Assembly: GCF_016862955.1 (NCBI RefSeq)
Contig: NZ_BONY01000013.1
Span: forward strand, 118,739-182,738
Length of the DNA stretch: 64,000 bases
DNA from: Rhizocola hellebori
GTDB taxonomy: Bacteria > Actinomycetota > Actinomycetes > Mycobacteriales > Micromonosporaceae
Direction of reading: 5' to 3'
Shown: positions 48,001 through 56,375 of the stretch, piece after piece
How positions within the stretch are numbered: position 1 is the first letter of the stretch
Layout: each line of letters begins with the position of its first letter
Notes under the pieces: model-generated
Databases searched by the model: none
What the model was told of the DNA's origin: nothing
The model's input: the letters and a program-made list of their open reading frames with translations, nothing else
Translations under genes and position numbers: made by a program

Positions 48001-49939
48001 GGAGCTGCAGGCCGAAGTCGTAGAGGTAGACCGTGCTGTCGCCGCGCTTGACCTCGTACGGCCGTTCGTCGGTCACCTTCACGCCCAGCGAATGCAGCAC
48101 GGGCAGCACCGCGGAGAGCACCATCGGCTCCCCGTAGCGGAAAACCTTGAACCGCACCGCATTCGAGTCCGACTTCTTGCGGAACAGGTGCATCTCCAGC
48201 TGTCCCGGCTCTTCCAGCAACTCCAGCTTGGCCAGGTCCTGCACCGCTTCGTAGGGCAGGTGACCGTCCTTGTACGTCTCCGGAAGCGCGTCGGTGTACC
48301 GGGAGGCGAGCTGTTTGGCCTGCTCGTCACCGAGCTTTCTGTCCAGTACCAGGCGGAAATCGTCGTCCCAGTTGCGGGTCGCGTCGCCGAGCTGTTCGGC
48401 GAGCAGGTCGACGTCGATGTGCTGGGGCGGGTTGGCCGGATCGGTGCGCACGATGAAGTGGACGCGGGCCAGGTTCGACTCGCTGACCCGGGTGGTGTAG
48501 TCGACGCCGATACCGTTGAGCTCGCGGAGCAGAATCTCTTGCATGGCAAGGCGATGCGCCGTGGTGAACCGGTCGCGCGGCAGGTAGATCAGGCAGGAGA
48601 TGAAGCGGCCGAACGTATCCCGGCGCATGAACAGGCGCAGCTGACGGCGCCCTGCCATGCGCAGCACGCCGGTGGCCGCCTGGTAGAGATCATCGGTCGT
48701 GATCTGGAAGAGCTCGTCGCGGGGATAGGTCTCCAGGATCTCGACCAGATCCTTGCCGGAGTGGCTGCGCGGGCTGAGCCCGGAGCGGTCCAGCACGCTG
48801 GAAACCTTACGCTTGACCACCGGCAGATCGCGCACGCTGGTGCGGTAGGCCGCCGATGAGAACAGGCCTAGGAAACGCTTCTCGCCGATGACGTTGCCGT
48901 TGCTGTCAAAGGTTTTGAAGCCGATGTAGTCAAGGTAGGCGCTGCGGTGCACGGTCGAGCGCGAGTTCGCCTTCGTGATGATCAGCAGCCGCTTCTCCAG
49001 CGCTTTCTGATGCGCTTCGGGCGTCATCGAGCTGAGCATGCGGGAGTTGTCCTGCTCGGCGCGCAGGATGCCCAGCCCGGTGCCCGGGATGGCCCGGATC
49101 AGCTCGTGCTCGTTCTCGTGTGCGAGCTCGTATTCGCGGTAGCCGAGGAAGGTGAAGTGGTCGTCGGCGAGCCAGCGCAGCAACTCGACCGAGTCTGTGA
49201 CGTCGCGGTCCGGCACGGGAAGCTCGGCGTGGGAGATTTCGTCGGCCAGCCCCAGCGCGCGGGAACGCATCGCGGGCCAGTCGGTGACCGCGCGGCGCAC
49301 GTCCTCCAGGACCCGGTTGAGGTCCTCCCTCAGCAGCTGTTGCTCCTGCGGATCCCGGACCGGGTCGATCTCTATACGCATCCAGCTCTCGACTATGTCG
49401 TCTGGGATCGCGTCGTCGGGCTCGACATCGGCGCAGGCTTCCAGCAGCTCGCCGTCGGAGGAGCGGCGCACCACCATCACCGGGTGCACCAGCAGCTGGA
49501 CATCGAGGTTGCGGGCGCTCAGCGCACCGGTGACCGAGTCAACCAGGAACGGCATGTCATCGGTGACCAGCTCCACGACGCTGTGTGGCTGATCGGCCGG
49601 AACGGTCAGGCGCAGGTTCAGCTCGCCCGGTTTGCGCTTGGCGGCCAGCTCACGATGGGATCGGGCGGCGGCGAGCACCTCTTCGGGGGTCAGGTCGACC
49701 AGTTCTTCGTCGGGGGCGAAGCGCCAGTAGCGCTGCACCAGCTGCGCTTCAGCGAGGCCGTCAGGCCCGGTCGCGGCCAGCGCTACCGCGGCGGCGATCA
49801 GGCTCTCGCCATTGGGAAGCGCCTCATCAAAGTCCTCATCCAGGTCGTCGGTTAGGGAGACCTGACCAAAGGCCGCTTCGTCGGTCAAAGAATCGACAGT
49901 CGCGCCGAACTCGGTACCGCCATCATCTGAGGCACTCAT
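45035..49939 (-). CDS. NAD-specific glutamate dehydrogenase, giant type
   Basis: A 1634-residue enzyme of the GDH-180/L-GDH family (bacterial NAD-GDH). An N-terminal regulatory part of about 700 residues with ACT-like segments precedes the catalytic core, which has [40 protein letters not shown] with the catalytic Lys, and the NAD-binding [20 protein letters not shown]. It converts glutamate to 2-oxoglutarate and ammonia and feeds carbon to the TCA cycle. Size and motifs are full length. ATG 49939 is used; GGGGAG lies about 11 nt before it. Confidence 0.95.
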   Translation of the reverse strand: [1634 protein letters not shown]

Positions 49940-50034
49940 GACTACCCATACTCCCCTCGCCCACCACGCTGTGGGCCACACCTGAAGCCTAATCAGGGTG
50001 ACGAGCCATAGCAGCTGTGGGTCAGAATGAACGC

Positions 50035-51930
50035 GTGTCCCCCTTTCGCAGCCTTCTGCTCCCCTTTCTCGCGCTCACCGTGGCCGCCGTTGGCCTTACC
50101 GCCTGCTCCAAGGATCCTGGGCCTGGACCCTCAGTAGACCTTTTTCTCAAAGGCTGGGGCACTGGCGACTTCGGCAACGTGACCATGATTCGCACCAATG
50201 GTGAAAAAGTGGCCAACAATGTCGTCGCCGAGGAGCTGGCGGCACTGTCGGGAAGTCTCAAAGACAGTAAGCCGACACTGGCAAAGGGCAAGATTGACAC
50301 CAAAGATGACCAGGCGACCGTCGAAATCAAGGTGTCCCAGCCCATCCCCGGCGGAAAGTGGGATTACGTCACGGCTGTCACCGCGCACAAGGTCGAGGAC
50401 ACCTGGCAGCTGATCTGGGAGCCGAAGGTGGTCCACCCCCAGCTGAACCTGGGTGACCGCTTCGAAACCCGCCGGGTGAGCCAGACCCGCGCCGGAGTGC
50501 TCGCCGCCAATGGCGAGGAGCTGGTGAAACTGCGCCCGGTCGTCATCGTGGGCATCTGGCCGTCGAAGATCATTGGCTCGAAGGACAAACTTGTCACCGA
50601 TCTGGCAAACATCCTCAAGCAGCAAGCCACCCTGGACGTCGCCGACCTGACCACCCGGGTCAACAACCCGGCCAACGCCGAGCAGTTCATCGAGGTGATC
50701 ACGCTGCGGCGCGAGGTCTACGACACCGTCCGGCCCCAGCTGCAGGCGTTGAGTGGCATGCGCTTCAACGAGGAGCAGCGCATGCTGGCGGAGAGCAGGA
50801 CCTTCGGTGCGGCCCTTTTCGGCTCGGTAGGCCCGGTGACCAAGGAGATCATGGACGCCAACCCGGGTGTCTACTCGCCGACAGACCAGGTGGGCCGCGG
50901 CGGCCTGCAGCAGAAATACGACCAGCGGCTGCGCGGCTCGGGTGGGGTCAAGGTGGTCGCGGCGCGCAAGGCCCCAGACGGAACCACCATCGACAACCTG
51001 CTCTACGACGTGCCTGCGGTGCCCGGCCAGCCGCTTAAGACCACATTGGACACCAAGGTGCAGCGGGCAGCCGAGGCGGCGCTCGGCGCGGCAAGCCAGC
51101 GCAGCGCCCTGGTCGCGATCCGGATCAGCGACGGGTCCATTCTCGCCGTCGCCAACAAGACCGAGCTCAACCTGGCCTTCACCGCACAGGTGCCGCCCGG
51201 TTCCACCTTCAAAACCGTGACGGCGCTCGGTTTGCTCGAAAACGGGAAGGTTACCCCCGACGAGATCGTGGCATGCCCCAAGTTCCTCACCGTGCCGGGC
51301 CGGCCGCAAATTCAGAACTCAGGCCAGTTCGAGCTGGGCAACGTGCCCTTCAGCGTCGACTTCTACAAGTCCTGCAACACCGCGTTCGCCTCACTCGCCC
51401 CGCGGCTGGGCGGCGACGGCCTCTCCAAGGCAGGCGCCACCGTCGGCTTAGGACAGACCTGGGACCTGGGCCTGGACGCCTTCTCCGGCAAGGTTTCCGC
51501 CAACGGTGACGCCGGCGAGCAGGCTGCGGCCGCATTCGGCCAGGGCACCACGATCGTCAGCCCGGTAGCCATGGCCGGTGTCGCCGCGGCGGTCGCCCGC
51601 GGTCAGTGGAAACAACCGGTGTTGCTGCTCGACCCGACCCCGGCCAAACCCGCCGCCGCCGGCCCCGCCCTCAAAGCCTCCACGGTCGATCCCCTGCGCG
51701 CGATGATGCGCCAGGTGGTCACCGATGGCACCGCCACCCAGCTCAACGACCTGCCCGGCGTGCACGGCAAGACCGGCACCGCCGAATATGTCACCGGAGA
51801 CCCGACCAAGACCCACGCCTGGTTCATCGGCTGGCAGAACGACATAGCCTTCGCCGTCTTCGTCGAGCAGGGCGTCAAGCCCGCCGAGACCGCCCTGCCC
51901 ATCAGCGAGGCCTTCCTGCGCGGCCTGTAA
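50035..51930 (+). CDS. class B penicillin-binding protein, lipoprotein with MecA_N domain
   Basis: A 631-residue transpeptidase. The N-terminus is a signal sequence with lipobox LTAC (Cys at about residue 24), so a lipid anchor rather than a membrane helix holds it. Next is an NTF2-like MecA_N domain (about residues 30-140), a dimerisation region, and the penicillin-binding domain with STFK (Ser about 390), SCN and KTGTAE (Lys about 579). It cross-links peptidoglycan outside the membrane. The GTG start has CAGAAT 6 nt upstream. A strong terminator follows. No SEDS partner is adjacent. Confidence 0.92.
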   Translation: MSPFRSLLLPFLALTVAAVGLTACSKDPGPGPSVDLFLKGWGTGDFGNVTMIRTNGEKVANNVVAEELAALSGSLKDSKPTLAKGKIDTKDDQATVEIKVSQPIPGGKWDYVTAVTAHKVEDTWQLIWEPKVVHPQLNLGDRFETRRVSQTRAGVLAANGEELVKLRPVVIVGIWPSKIIGSKDKLVTDLANILKQQATLDVADLTTRVNNPANAEQFIEVITLRREVYDTVRPQLQALSGMRFNEEQRMLAESRTFGAALFGSVGPVTKEIMDANPGVYSPTDQVGRGGLQQKYDQRLRGSGGVKVVAARKAPDGTTIDNLLYDVPAVPGQPLKTTLDTKVQRAAEAALGAASQRSALVAIRISDGSILAVANKTELNLAFTAQVPPGSTFKTVTALGLLENGKVTPDEIVACPKFLTVPGRPQIQNSGQFELGNVPFSVDFYKSCNTAFASLAPRLGGDGLSKAGATVGLGQTWDLGLDAFSGKVSANGDAGEQAAAAFGQGTTIVSPVAMAGVAAAVARGQWKQPVLLLDPTPAKPAAAGPALKASTVDPLRAMMRQVVTDGTATQLNDLPGVHGKTGTAEYVTGDPTKTHAWFIGWQNDIAFAVFVEQGVKPAETALPISEAFLRGL

Positions 51931-51937
51931 ACCCTTT

Positions 51938-51977
51938 GGGGGCGCTGCCAATCTGGCAGTGCCCCCTTCCTTTCTTT
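51938..51977 (+). terminator. Rho-independent terminator after the PBP gene
   Basis: GGGGGCGCTGCCA and TGGCAGTGCCCCC pair over 13 bp, with one G-T wobble, around an ATC loop (51938-51966). TTCCTTTCTTT follows directly. It lies 8 nt past the stop codon. Confidence 0.9.
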
Positions 51978-52037
51978 ACACGCCGCCACGTCGTGGTCGC
52001 TCGCCGTCAGCTCCCGCGCGGCAACGAAGGCCCGTGC
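51967..52037. repeat. dispersed repeat, short copy
   Basis: TTCCTTTCTTTACACGCCGC (and continuing to GTCGTGGTC at 51997) resembles 18564-18594, and GCAACGAAGGCCCGTGC at 52021-52037 resembles 18682-18698. The middle is about 60 nt shorter than in the other copy. CCAC-GTC-GTGG makes a small hairpin. This copy begins in the T tract of the terminator. Confidence 0.55.
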
Positions 52038-52041
52038 GTGG

Positions 52042-52416
52042 TTATTGGGCGGCGGGCGTGGGGGTGGGGTGGCGGAGGAGGTAGGCGAGGCCTAGGAAGG
52101 GGAGGACCAGGGGGACGTAGCCGTAGCCTTGGCCGAAGTGGGACCAGACGGTCGCGTCGGGGAATGCGTCGGGCCATATGTAGCTGGCTGCGCCCACCGC
52201 GAGGACGCCGACCAGCTCGATCGAGACGCAGACCAGGGCGAGGGTGCGGCGGCGTGTGGCCAGGCCGAACGTGGCGGCGATGTAGATCAGGCCGGCGAGC
52301 AGGCTCAGCAGGTAGGCCATCGGCGCTTGAGCGAAGTGCGAGAAGATCTGCACGGTGGCTCGGGCCGTGGCCGAGAGCGCGAAGAGCCCGTAGACGAAAG
52401 TCAGGAGACGACCCAT
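52042..52416 (-). CDS. small membrane protein, unknown function
   Basis: A 124-residue protein with four hydrophobic helices, starting MGRLLTFVYGLFALSATARA and ending in a Pro/Thr-rich tail (RHPTPTPAAQ). The SHFGQGYGYVPLVLPFLGLA motif near the C-terminus is distinctive, but I do not recognise the family with certainty. It overlaps the upstream membrane protein gene by 16 nt. ATG 52416 is chosen over the longer open frame to 52695, which lies antiphase to that gene. Confidence 0.7.
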   Translation of the reverse strand: MGRLLTFVYGLFALSATARATVQIFSHFAQAPMAYLLSLLAGLIYIAATFGLATRRRTLALVCVSIELVGVLAVGAASYIWPDAFPDATVWSHFGQGYGYVPLVLPFLGLAYLLRHPTPTPAAQ

Positions 52417-52736
52417 ACCTGCCACATCCTTAACGCCAGCACGGGCATGATGAGCGCTCCGACTCCGACGATCAAGCTGCCGTATCGGGTGGGTTCGAGG
52501 CGGGCCAGGACCCAGGCGCCGGCGGGGAGCAGGAGCGCGGTCAACGTGTACCCGACAAATGTCGCCGAAGATCCGCCATCGGTTCCCGACACGAGAACCA
52601 CGAGATATACCAGCACGCCAAGGGTCGCCAGCACGGTGCCGATCAGCTGGGCCCGGTCGGGCGCGCGGTTCAGCGCGGCGGCGAGCAGGCCCCACGCCGC
52701 CAGCAGCAGAGCCGGAATGATCGCGATCAGGAGCAC
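52401..52736 (-). CDS. small membrane protein, unknown function
   Basis: A 111-residue protein with four hydrophobic helices (LLIAIIPALLLAAWGLLAAA, IGTVLATLGVLVYLVVLV, FVGYTLTALLLPAGAWVLA, LIVGVGALIMPVLAL). GTG at 52736 lies 9 nt after the ureohydrolase stop, so it belongs to that transcript. It probably works with the downstream membrane protein. The function is not known. Confidence 0.68.
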   Translation of the reverse strand: MLLIAIIPALLLAAWGLLAAALNRAPDRAQLIGTVLATLGVLVYLVVLVSGTDGGSSATFVGYTLTALLLPAGAWVLARLEPTRYGSLIVGVGALIMPVLALRMWQVWVVS

Positions 52737-52745
52737 CCCGAAACC

Positions 52746-53717
52746 CTAGCGGGTCACGTGGCTGTCGCTCGGCACGCGGGGGGCAGGAACGTTGGCAGCG
52801 CCACGTTCGGACAGCAGCGGGGTGAGCCCGGCGACCAAGGTCTCGACGAGCTCGGCGGCGTAGGTGCCCTTCGGGTCGTGATCGGGATCGAAGATGGTGA
52901 CCTCAATGCCCAGGCAGTGCGGCGAGCTGACCAGGCCCGCTATCAGCAACTCCAGCTCGGCGAAGGCGATGCCGCCGGACGAGGGCGCGTCGACCGCGGG
53001 CATGATCGTCGCGTCGAGCACATCGACGTCGACGTGCAGCCAGAAGCCCGCGCAGTCGGAAAGCTGCTCGCGCGCCCACTGGGCTGTCCGGGCCCCGCCC
53101 TCGGCGCGCAGCTTCGGGGCCGCGCGCACGGAGAAGCCCGCCGCCTGCAAATCGAGCCTGTACTCGTCGTTTTCGCGAATCCCCAGCACGACCACGTCTG
53201 CGTCGCGGAAATAGGGACGTCTGCCTTCAATGCCGGCCAACTCTGCTTGCCCGCGCCCGGTCACCAGGGCGAGGTCTTCCCCCGCCGCCGCCCCCACATA
53301 GGGCGCGTTGCCGGGATGCCGGAAGTCGGAATGCCCGTCGACGAAGACCAGGCCGATGCGGCCCTCGATCTCGGCGCCCAGCCGGCGCATGGCCAGGCCA
53401 GAGCCGAGCAGGATCGAGCAGTCGCCGCCGAGGACCAGCGGAAACTCGCCCGCGTCGATGATGGTGGCTATCCGGTCGGCCAGCCGCAGCGTGTACGAGT
53501 GGACCTGCGGCGCGTGGGAGACGCCGTCGCCGGGACGCCAGTCGCCCGGGTCGTAGCGCGGCGGGGTGAGGCAACCCGCGTCGCGCGCGTCGAGCCGGGC
53601 CACCAATCCCTTGTCGCGCAAGGCTCCTGGCGCTTTGGCGCAGCCCGGCACCGAGGTCGCGGTGGGTGGGCGCAGGCCAAGGTTGGAGGGGGCGTCGAGT
53701 ACAGCGATTCGCCGCAC
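52746..53717 (-). CDS. arginase/agmatinase-family ureohydrolase
   Basis: A 323-residue binuclear-manganese ureohydrolase. Metal ligands appear in order: LGGDCSILLGS, VFVDGHSDFRHP, HVDVDVLDATIMPAVDAP and EVTIFDPDHDP. It hydrolyses a guanidino compound such as arginine, agmatine or formiminoglutamate; the sequence does not decide which. GTG 53717 gives the family-typical beginning MRRIAVLDAPSNLGLR. The upstream thioredoxin-like gene is 39 nt away. Confidence 0.88.
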   Translation of the reverse strand: MRRIAVLDAPSNLGLRPPTATSVPGCAKAPGALRDKGLVARLDARDAGCLTPPRYDPGDWRPGDGVSHAPQVHSYTLRLADRIATIIDAGEFPLVLGGDCSILLGSGLAMRRLGAEIEGRIGLVFVDGHSDFRHPGNAPYVGAAAGEDLALVTGRGQAELAGIEGRRPYFRDADVVVLGIRENDEYRLDLQAAGFSVRAAPKLRAEGGARTAQWAREQLSDCAGFWLHVDVDVLDATIMPAVDAPSSGGIAFAELELLIAGLVSSPHCLGIEVTIFDPDHDPKGTYAAELVETLVAGLTPLLSERGAANVPAPRVPSDSHVTR

Positions 53718-53756
53718 CGCTCTGCCTCCCTCTTTGTCGACTCTGTCGACTCCGTC

Positions 53757-54644
53757 TTAAAACAATGCGCTTGCCAGGGAGCGTCGCGCGGCGGCCACGG
53801 CCGGATCGTCCGGCCCTGCGATGGCGAAAAGTGACACCAGGTGCTGCCGCACAGCTTCCCGATCGTCACCGTAGACGCGGCGAACCAGATTGACCAGCCG
53901 CTGATAGGCCTGTTCCGCCTGCCCGGACAAGAACTCGACGTCCGAGGCGCGCAGCTGAGCCTGCAGATCGTCGGGCTTGGCGTCGGCTTCGGCGATCGCG
54001 GCCACCGGGTCGATCCCCTTGGCCCGCTTGGCCACCACCACGTGGGCGAGCCCAGCCTCGGCGGCGGCGTCGCGCGGAGAGTCCGACAGGATCTTCTTGT
54101 AGGCGCGCTCTGCCTCGTCGAGATCGCCCATGATCAGCGCATCGTCGGCCGCCTCAAGCCGGGGATCCGGCGGGGTCTCCACCTCCATGCCGCCCGCCTT
54201 GAGCACGGCGTCGAGCCACTTGCGCAGGTCGCTGGGCGGCAGGATGCCCGGCTGGGCGTCCACCGGCTGCCCGCCCACGATCGCGAAGACCATGGGCACG
54301 GTCTGGACCCGGAACATCTGCGCCAGCCTCGGCTGGGCCTGCAGATCGACCCGGGCCAGCACCCAGGTGCCACCGTCGGCGGCGTTCTGCTTAGCCAGCT
54401 CGGCGAAGTAGGGGTTCACCTCGGGGTGGTCGACCACGAAGGCGACCACCACCGGCGTCTTGAGCGACTGCTCCAGCACCGCGGCTTGGACGTTGGCCTC
54501 GGTCACGTCCAGCCACGGGCCCTGTTGCTGCTGCTGCGTCGGCTCGGCCGCCCCGGCGGCATCCGGCGCCGGCCTGTTGGCCAGGGCACTCAGGTCCACG
54601 GCGCCACGCGTGAAGATCGACTGTCCCGGTCGCTGTTCGCTCAT
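53757..54644 (-). CDS. thioredoxin-fold TPR co-chaperone (YbbN/CnoX-like)
   Basis: A 295-residue protein: a Gln-rich linker (PTQQQQQGPWLD), a thioredoxin fold at about residues 45-160 (TPVVVAFVVDHPEVNPYFAE, VQTVPMVFAIVGGQPVD), and C-terminal TPR helices (DEAERAYKKILSDSPRDAAA). The redox CxxC is replaced by DHPEVNP, so it cannot act as an oxidoreductase in the usual way. YbbN/CnoX proteins guard unfolded clients, often passing them to DnaK or GroEL. It lies 11 nt after icmA's end on the same strand. Confidence 0.85.
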   Translation of the reverse strand: MSEQRPGQSIFTRGAVDLSALANRPAPDAAGAAEPTQQQQQGPWLDVTEANVQAAVLEQSLKTPVVVAFVVDHPEVNPYFAELAKQNAADGGTWVLARVDLQAQPRLAQMFRVQTVPMVFAIVGGQPVDAQPGILPPSDLRKWLDAVLKAGGMEVETPPDPRLEAADDALIMGDLDEAERAYKKILSDSPRDAAAEAGLAHVVVAKRAKGIDPVAAIAEADAKPDDLQAQLRASDVEFLSGQAEQAYQRLVNLVRRVYGDDREAVRQHLVSLFAIAGPDDPAVAAARRSLASALF

Positions 54645-54655
54645 GGTTGTCTAGT

Positions 54656-56329
54656 CTAGAAGCGTGCCGGTTCCCGGTAGACGCCCCACTCGGCTCGCAG
54701 CGCGTCGCAGATTTCGCCCAGGGTAGCCTCGGCCCGGCAGGCGTCGAGCATCGACGGGATCATGTTTTCCCCGCCGTGGGCCGCGGCGACCATTCTGGAG
54801 ATCGCCTCCTTTGCCGCCACCTCGTCCCGCTTGCCGCGGCGCTGCTTGAGCACGCGCACCTGTTCGGTCTCCACCTCGTGCGACACCCGCAGGATCTCCA
54901 GGCCCTTGGTGATCGTGTTGGTGTGGCAGTTCACACTGACGATCTTCTTGGTGCCGTCCTCCAGCGCGCGCTGGTAGATGTAGGCGGCGTCGGCGATGTT
55001 CGAGGTGAACCAGCCGTCTTCGATCCCGCGCAGGATTCCCGAGGTCATGGTGCCGTCGTTGCCCAGGTCACGGATGCGCGCGAAGATCGCCTCGGCTTCG
55101 GCCTCAATCTTGTCGGTGAGCGCCTCCACGTACCACGACCCGCCCAGCGGATCGGCGACGTTCACCACGCCCGTCTCTTCCATAAGCACCTGCTGGGTCC
55201 GCAGGGCGATCTCGGCCGACTCGTCGGTGGGCAGCGCCAGCGTCTCGTCCAAGGCGTTGGTGTGCAACGAGTTCGTGCCACCGAGCACGGCGGCCAGGGC
55301 CTCCACCGCGGTGCGGACCACGTTGTTGACCGGCTGCTGCGCGGTCAGCGACACCCCCGCGGTCTGCGTGTGGAAGCGCAGCCACTGCGCCTTCTCGCTG
55401 GTGGCGCCGTAGACGTCGCGCATCCAGCGGGCCCAGATCCGGCGCGCGGCACGGAACTTGGCTATCTCCTCGAAGAAGTCGACATGCGCGTCGAAGAAGA
55501 AGCTCAGGCCGGGCGCGAACACGTTGACGTCCAGGCCGCGGGACAGGCCCAGCTCCACGTAACCGAAGCCGTCGGCCAGCGTGTAGGCCAGCTCCTGCGC
55601 GGCGGTCGAGCCGGCCTCACGGATGTGGTAGCCCGACACGGAAAGCGGCTTGTAGCGCGGGATGTTGTGCGCGCAGTACTCCATCAGGTCACCGATGAGG
55701 CGAAGGTGCGGCTCGGGATCGAAGAGCCATTCCTTCTGCGCGATGTACTCCTTGAAGATGTCCGTCTGCAAAGTGCCGTCCAGTTTGGACAGATCACAGC
55801 CCTGCCGCTCGGCGGCCACCAGATACATGCAGAAGATCGGTACGGCCGGGCCCGAGATCGTCATCGACGTGGTGACGTCGGCCAGCTTGATCCCGTCGAA
55901 CAGGATGTCCATGTCGGCCGAGGAGTCGATGGCCACGCCGCAGTGCCCGACCTCGCCCAGCGAACGCGGATCGTCCGAATCGCGGCCCATCAGGGTCGGC
56001 ATGTCGAACGCCACCGACAGGCCACCGCCGCCCGCGCCCAGGATCTGCTTGTAACGCTCGTTGGTCTGCACCGCGTTGCCGAACCCGGCGAACTGCCGGA
56101 TGGTCCAGCTTCTTCCCCTGTACCCGGTGGGATAGAGACCACGGGTGAAGGGAAACTCTCCCGGCCAGCCGATCCGGTCGAAACCCGGATAGGAAACGCC
56201 CTCCGGCGGGCCGTAGAGCGGCTCGACCTCAACTCCACTCAGTGTGGTGAAGTCGGCGTTGCGCTTGTGCGCCTGATCGTATCGGCGCTGCCAGCGTTCC
56301 CGCCCGGCCTGAATCTCCTCAGGGGTCAT
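54656..56329 (-). CDS. icmA: isobutyryl-CoA mutase large subunit IcmA
   Basis: A 557-residue acyl-CoA mutase catalytic subunit with no cobalamin-binding domain, so a separate small subunit (IcmB) is needed and is not in the window. It has the radical mutase core (GLSVAFDMPTLMGRDSDDPR, SGYHIREAGSTAAQELAYTL, TNSLHTNALDETLALP). The substrate-deciding residues are Phe80 (IRQFAGF) and Gln198 (EYIAQKEW), exactly those that mark isobutyryl-CoA mutase; methylmalonyl-CoA mutase has Tyr and Arg there. The enzyme interconverts isobutyryl- and n-butyryl-CoA, linking valine breakdown and fatty acid or polyketide supply. Its chaperone MeaB is encoded 5 kb away. Confidence 0.9.
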   Translation of the reverse strand: MTPEEIQAGRERWQRRYDQAHKRNADFTTLSGVEVEPLYGPPEGVSYPGFDRIGWPGEFPFTRGLYPTGYRGRSWTIRQFAGFGNAVQTNERYKQILGAGGGGLSVAFDMPTLMGRDSDDPRSLGEVGHCGVAIDSSADMDILFDGIKLADVTTSMTISGPAVPIFCMYLVAAERQGCDLSKLDGTLQTDIFKEYIAQKEWLFDPEPHLRLIGDLMEYCAHNIPRYKPLSVSGYHIREAGSTAAQELAYTLADGFGYVELGLSRGLDVNVFAPGLSFFFDAHVDFFEEIAKFRAARRIWARWMRDVYGATSEKAQWLRFHTQTAGVSLTAQQPVNNVVRTAVEALAAVLGGTNSLHTNALDETLALPTDESAEIALRTQQVLMEETGVVNVADPLGGSWYVEALTDKIEAEAEAIFARIRDLGNDGTMTSGILRGIEDGWFTSNIADAAYIYQRALEDGTKKIVSVNCHTNTITKGLEILRVSHEVETEQVRVLKQRRGKRDEVAAKEAISRMVAAAHGGENMIPSMLDACRAEATLGEICDALRAEWGVYREPARF

Positions 56330-56375
56330 GCCCCGAATACTAGACGCCTTACCTAAACGATTACTAAGGAAGTAC

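Noticed and set aside
46382..48859. 825-codon plus-strand frame inside the NAD-glutamate dehydrogenase gene
   Set aside because: Same GC-driven antisense effect; no family features and no ribosome site.
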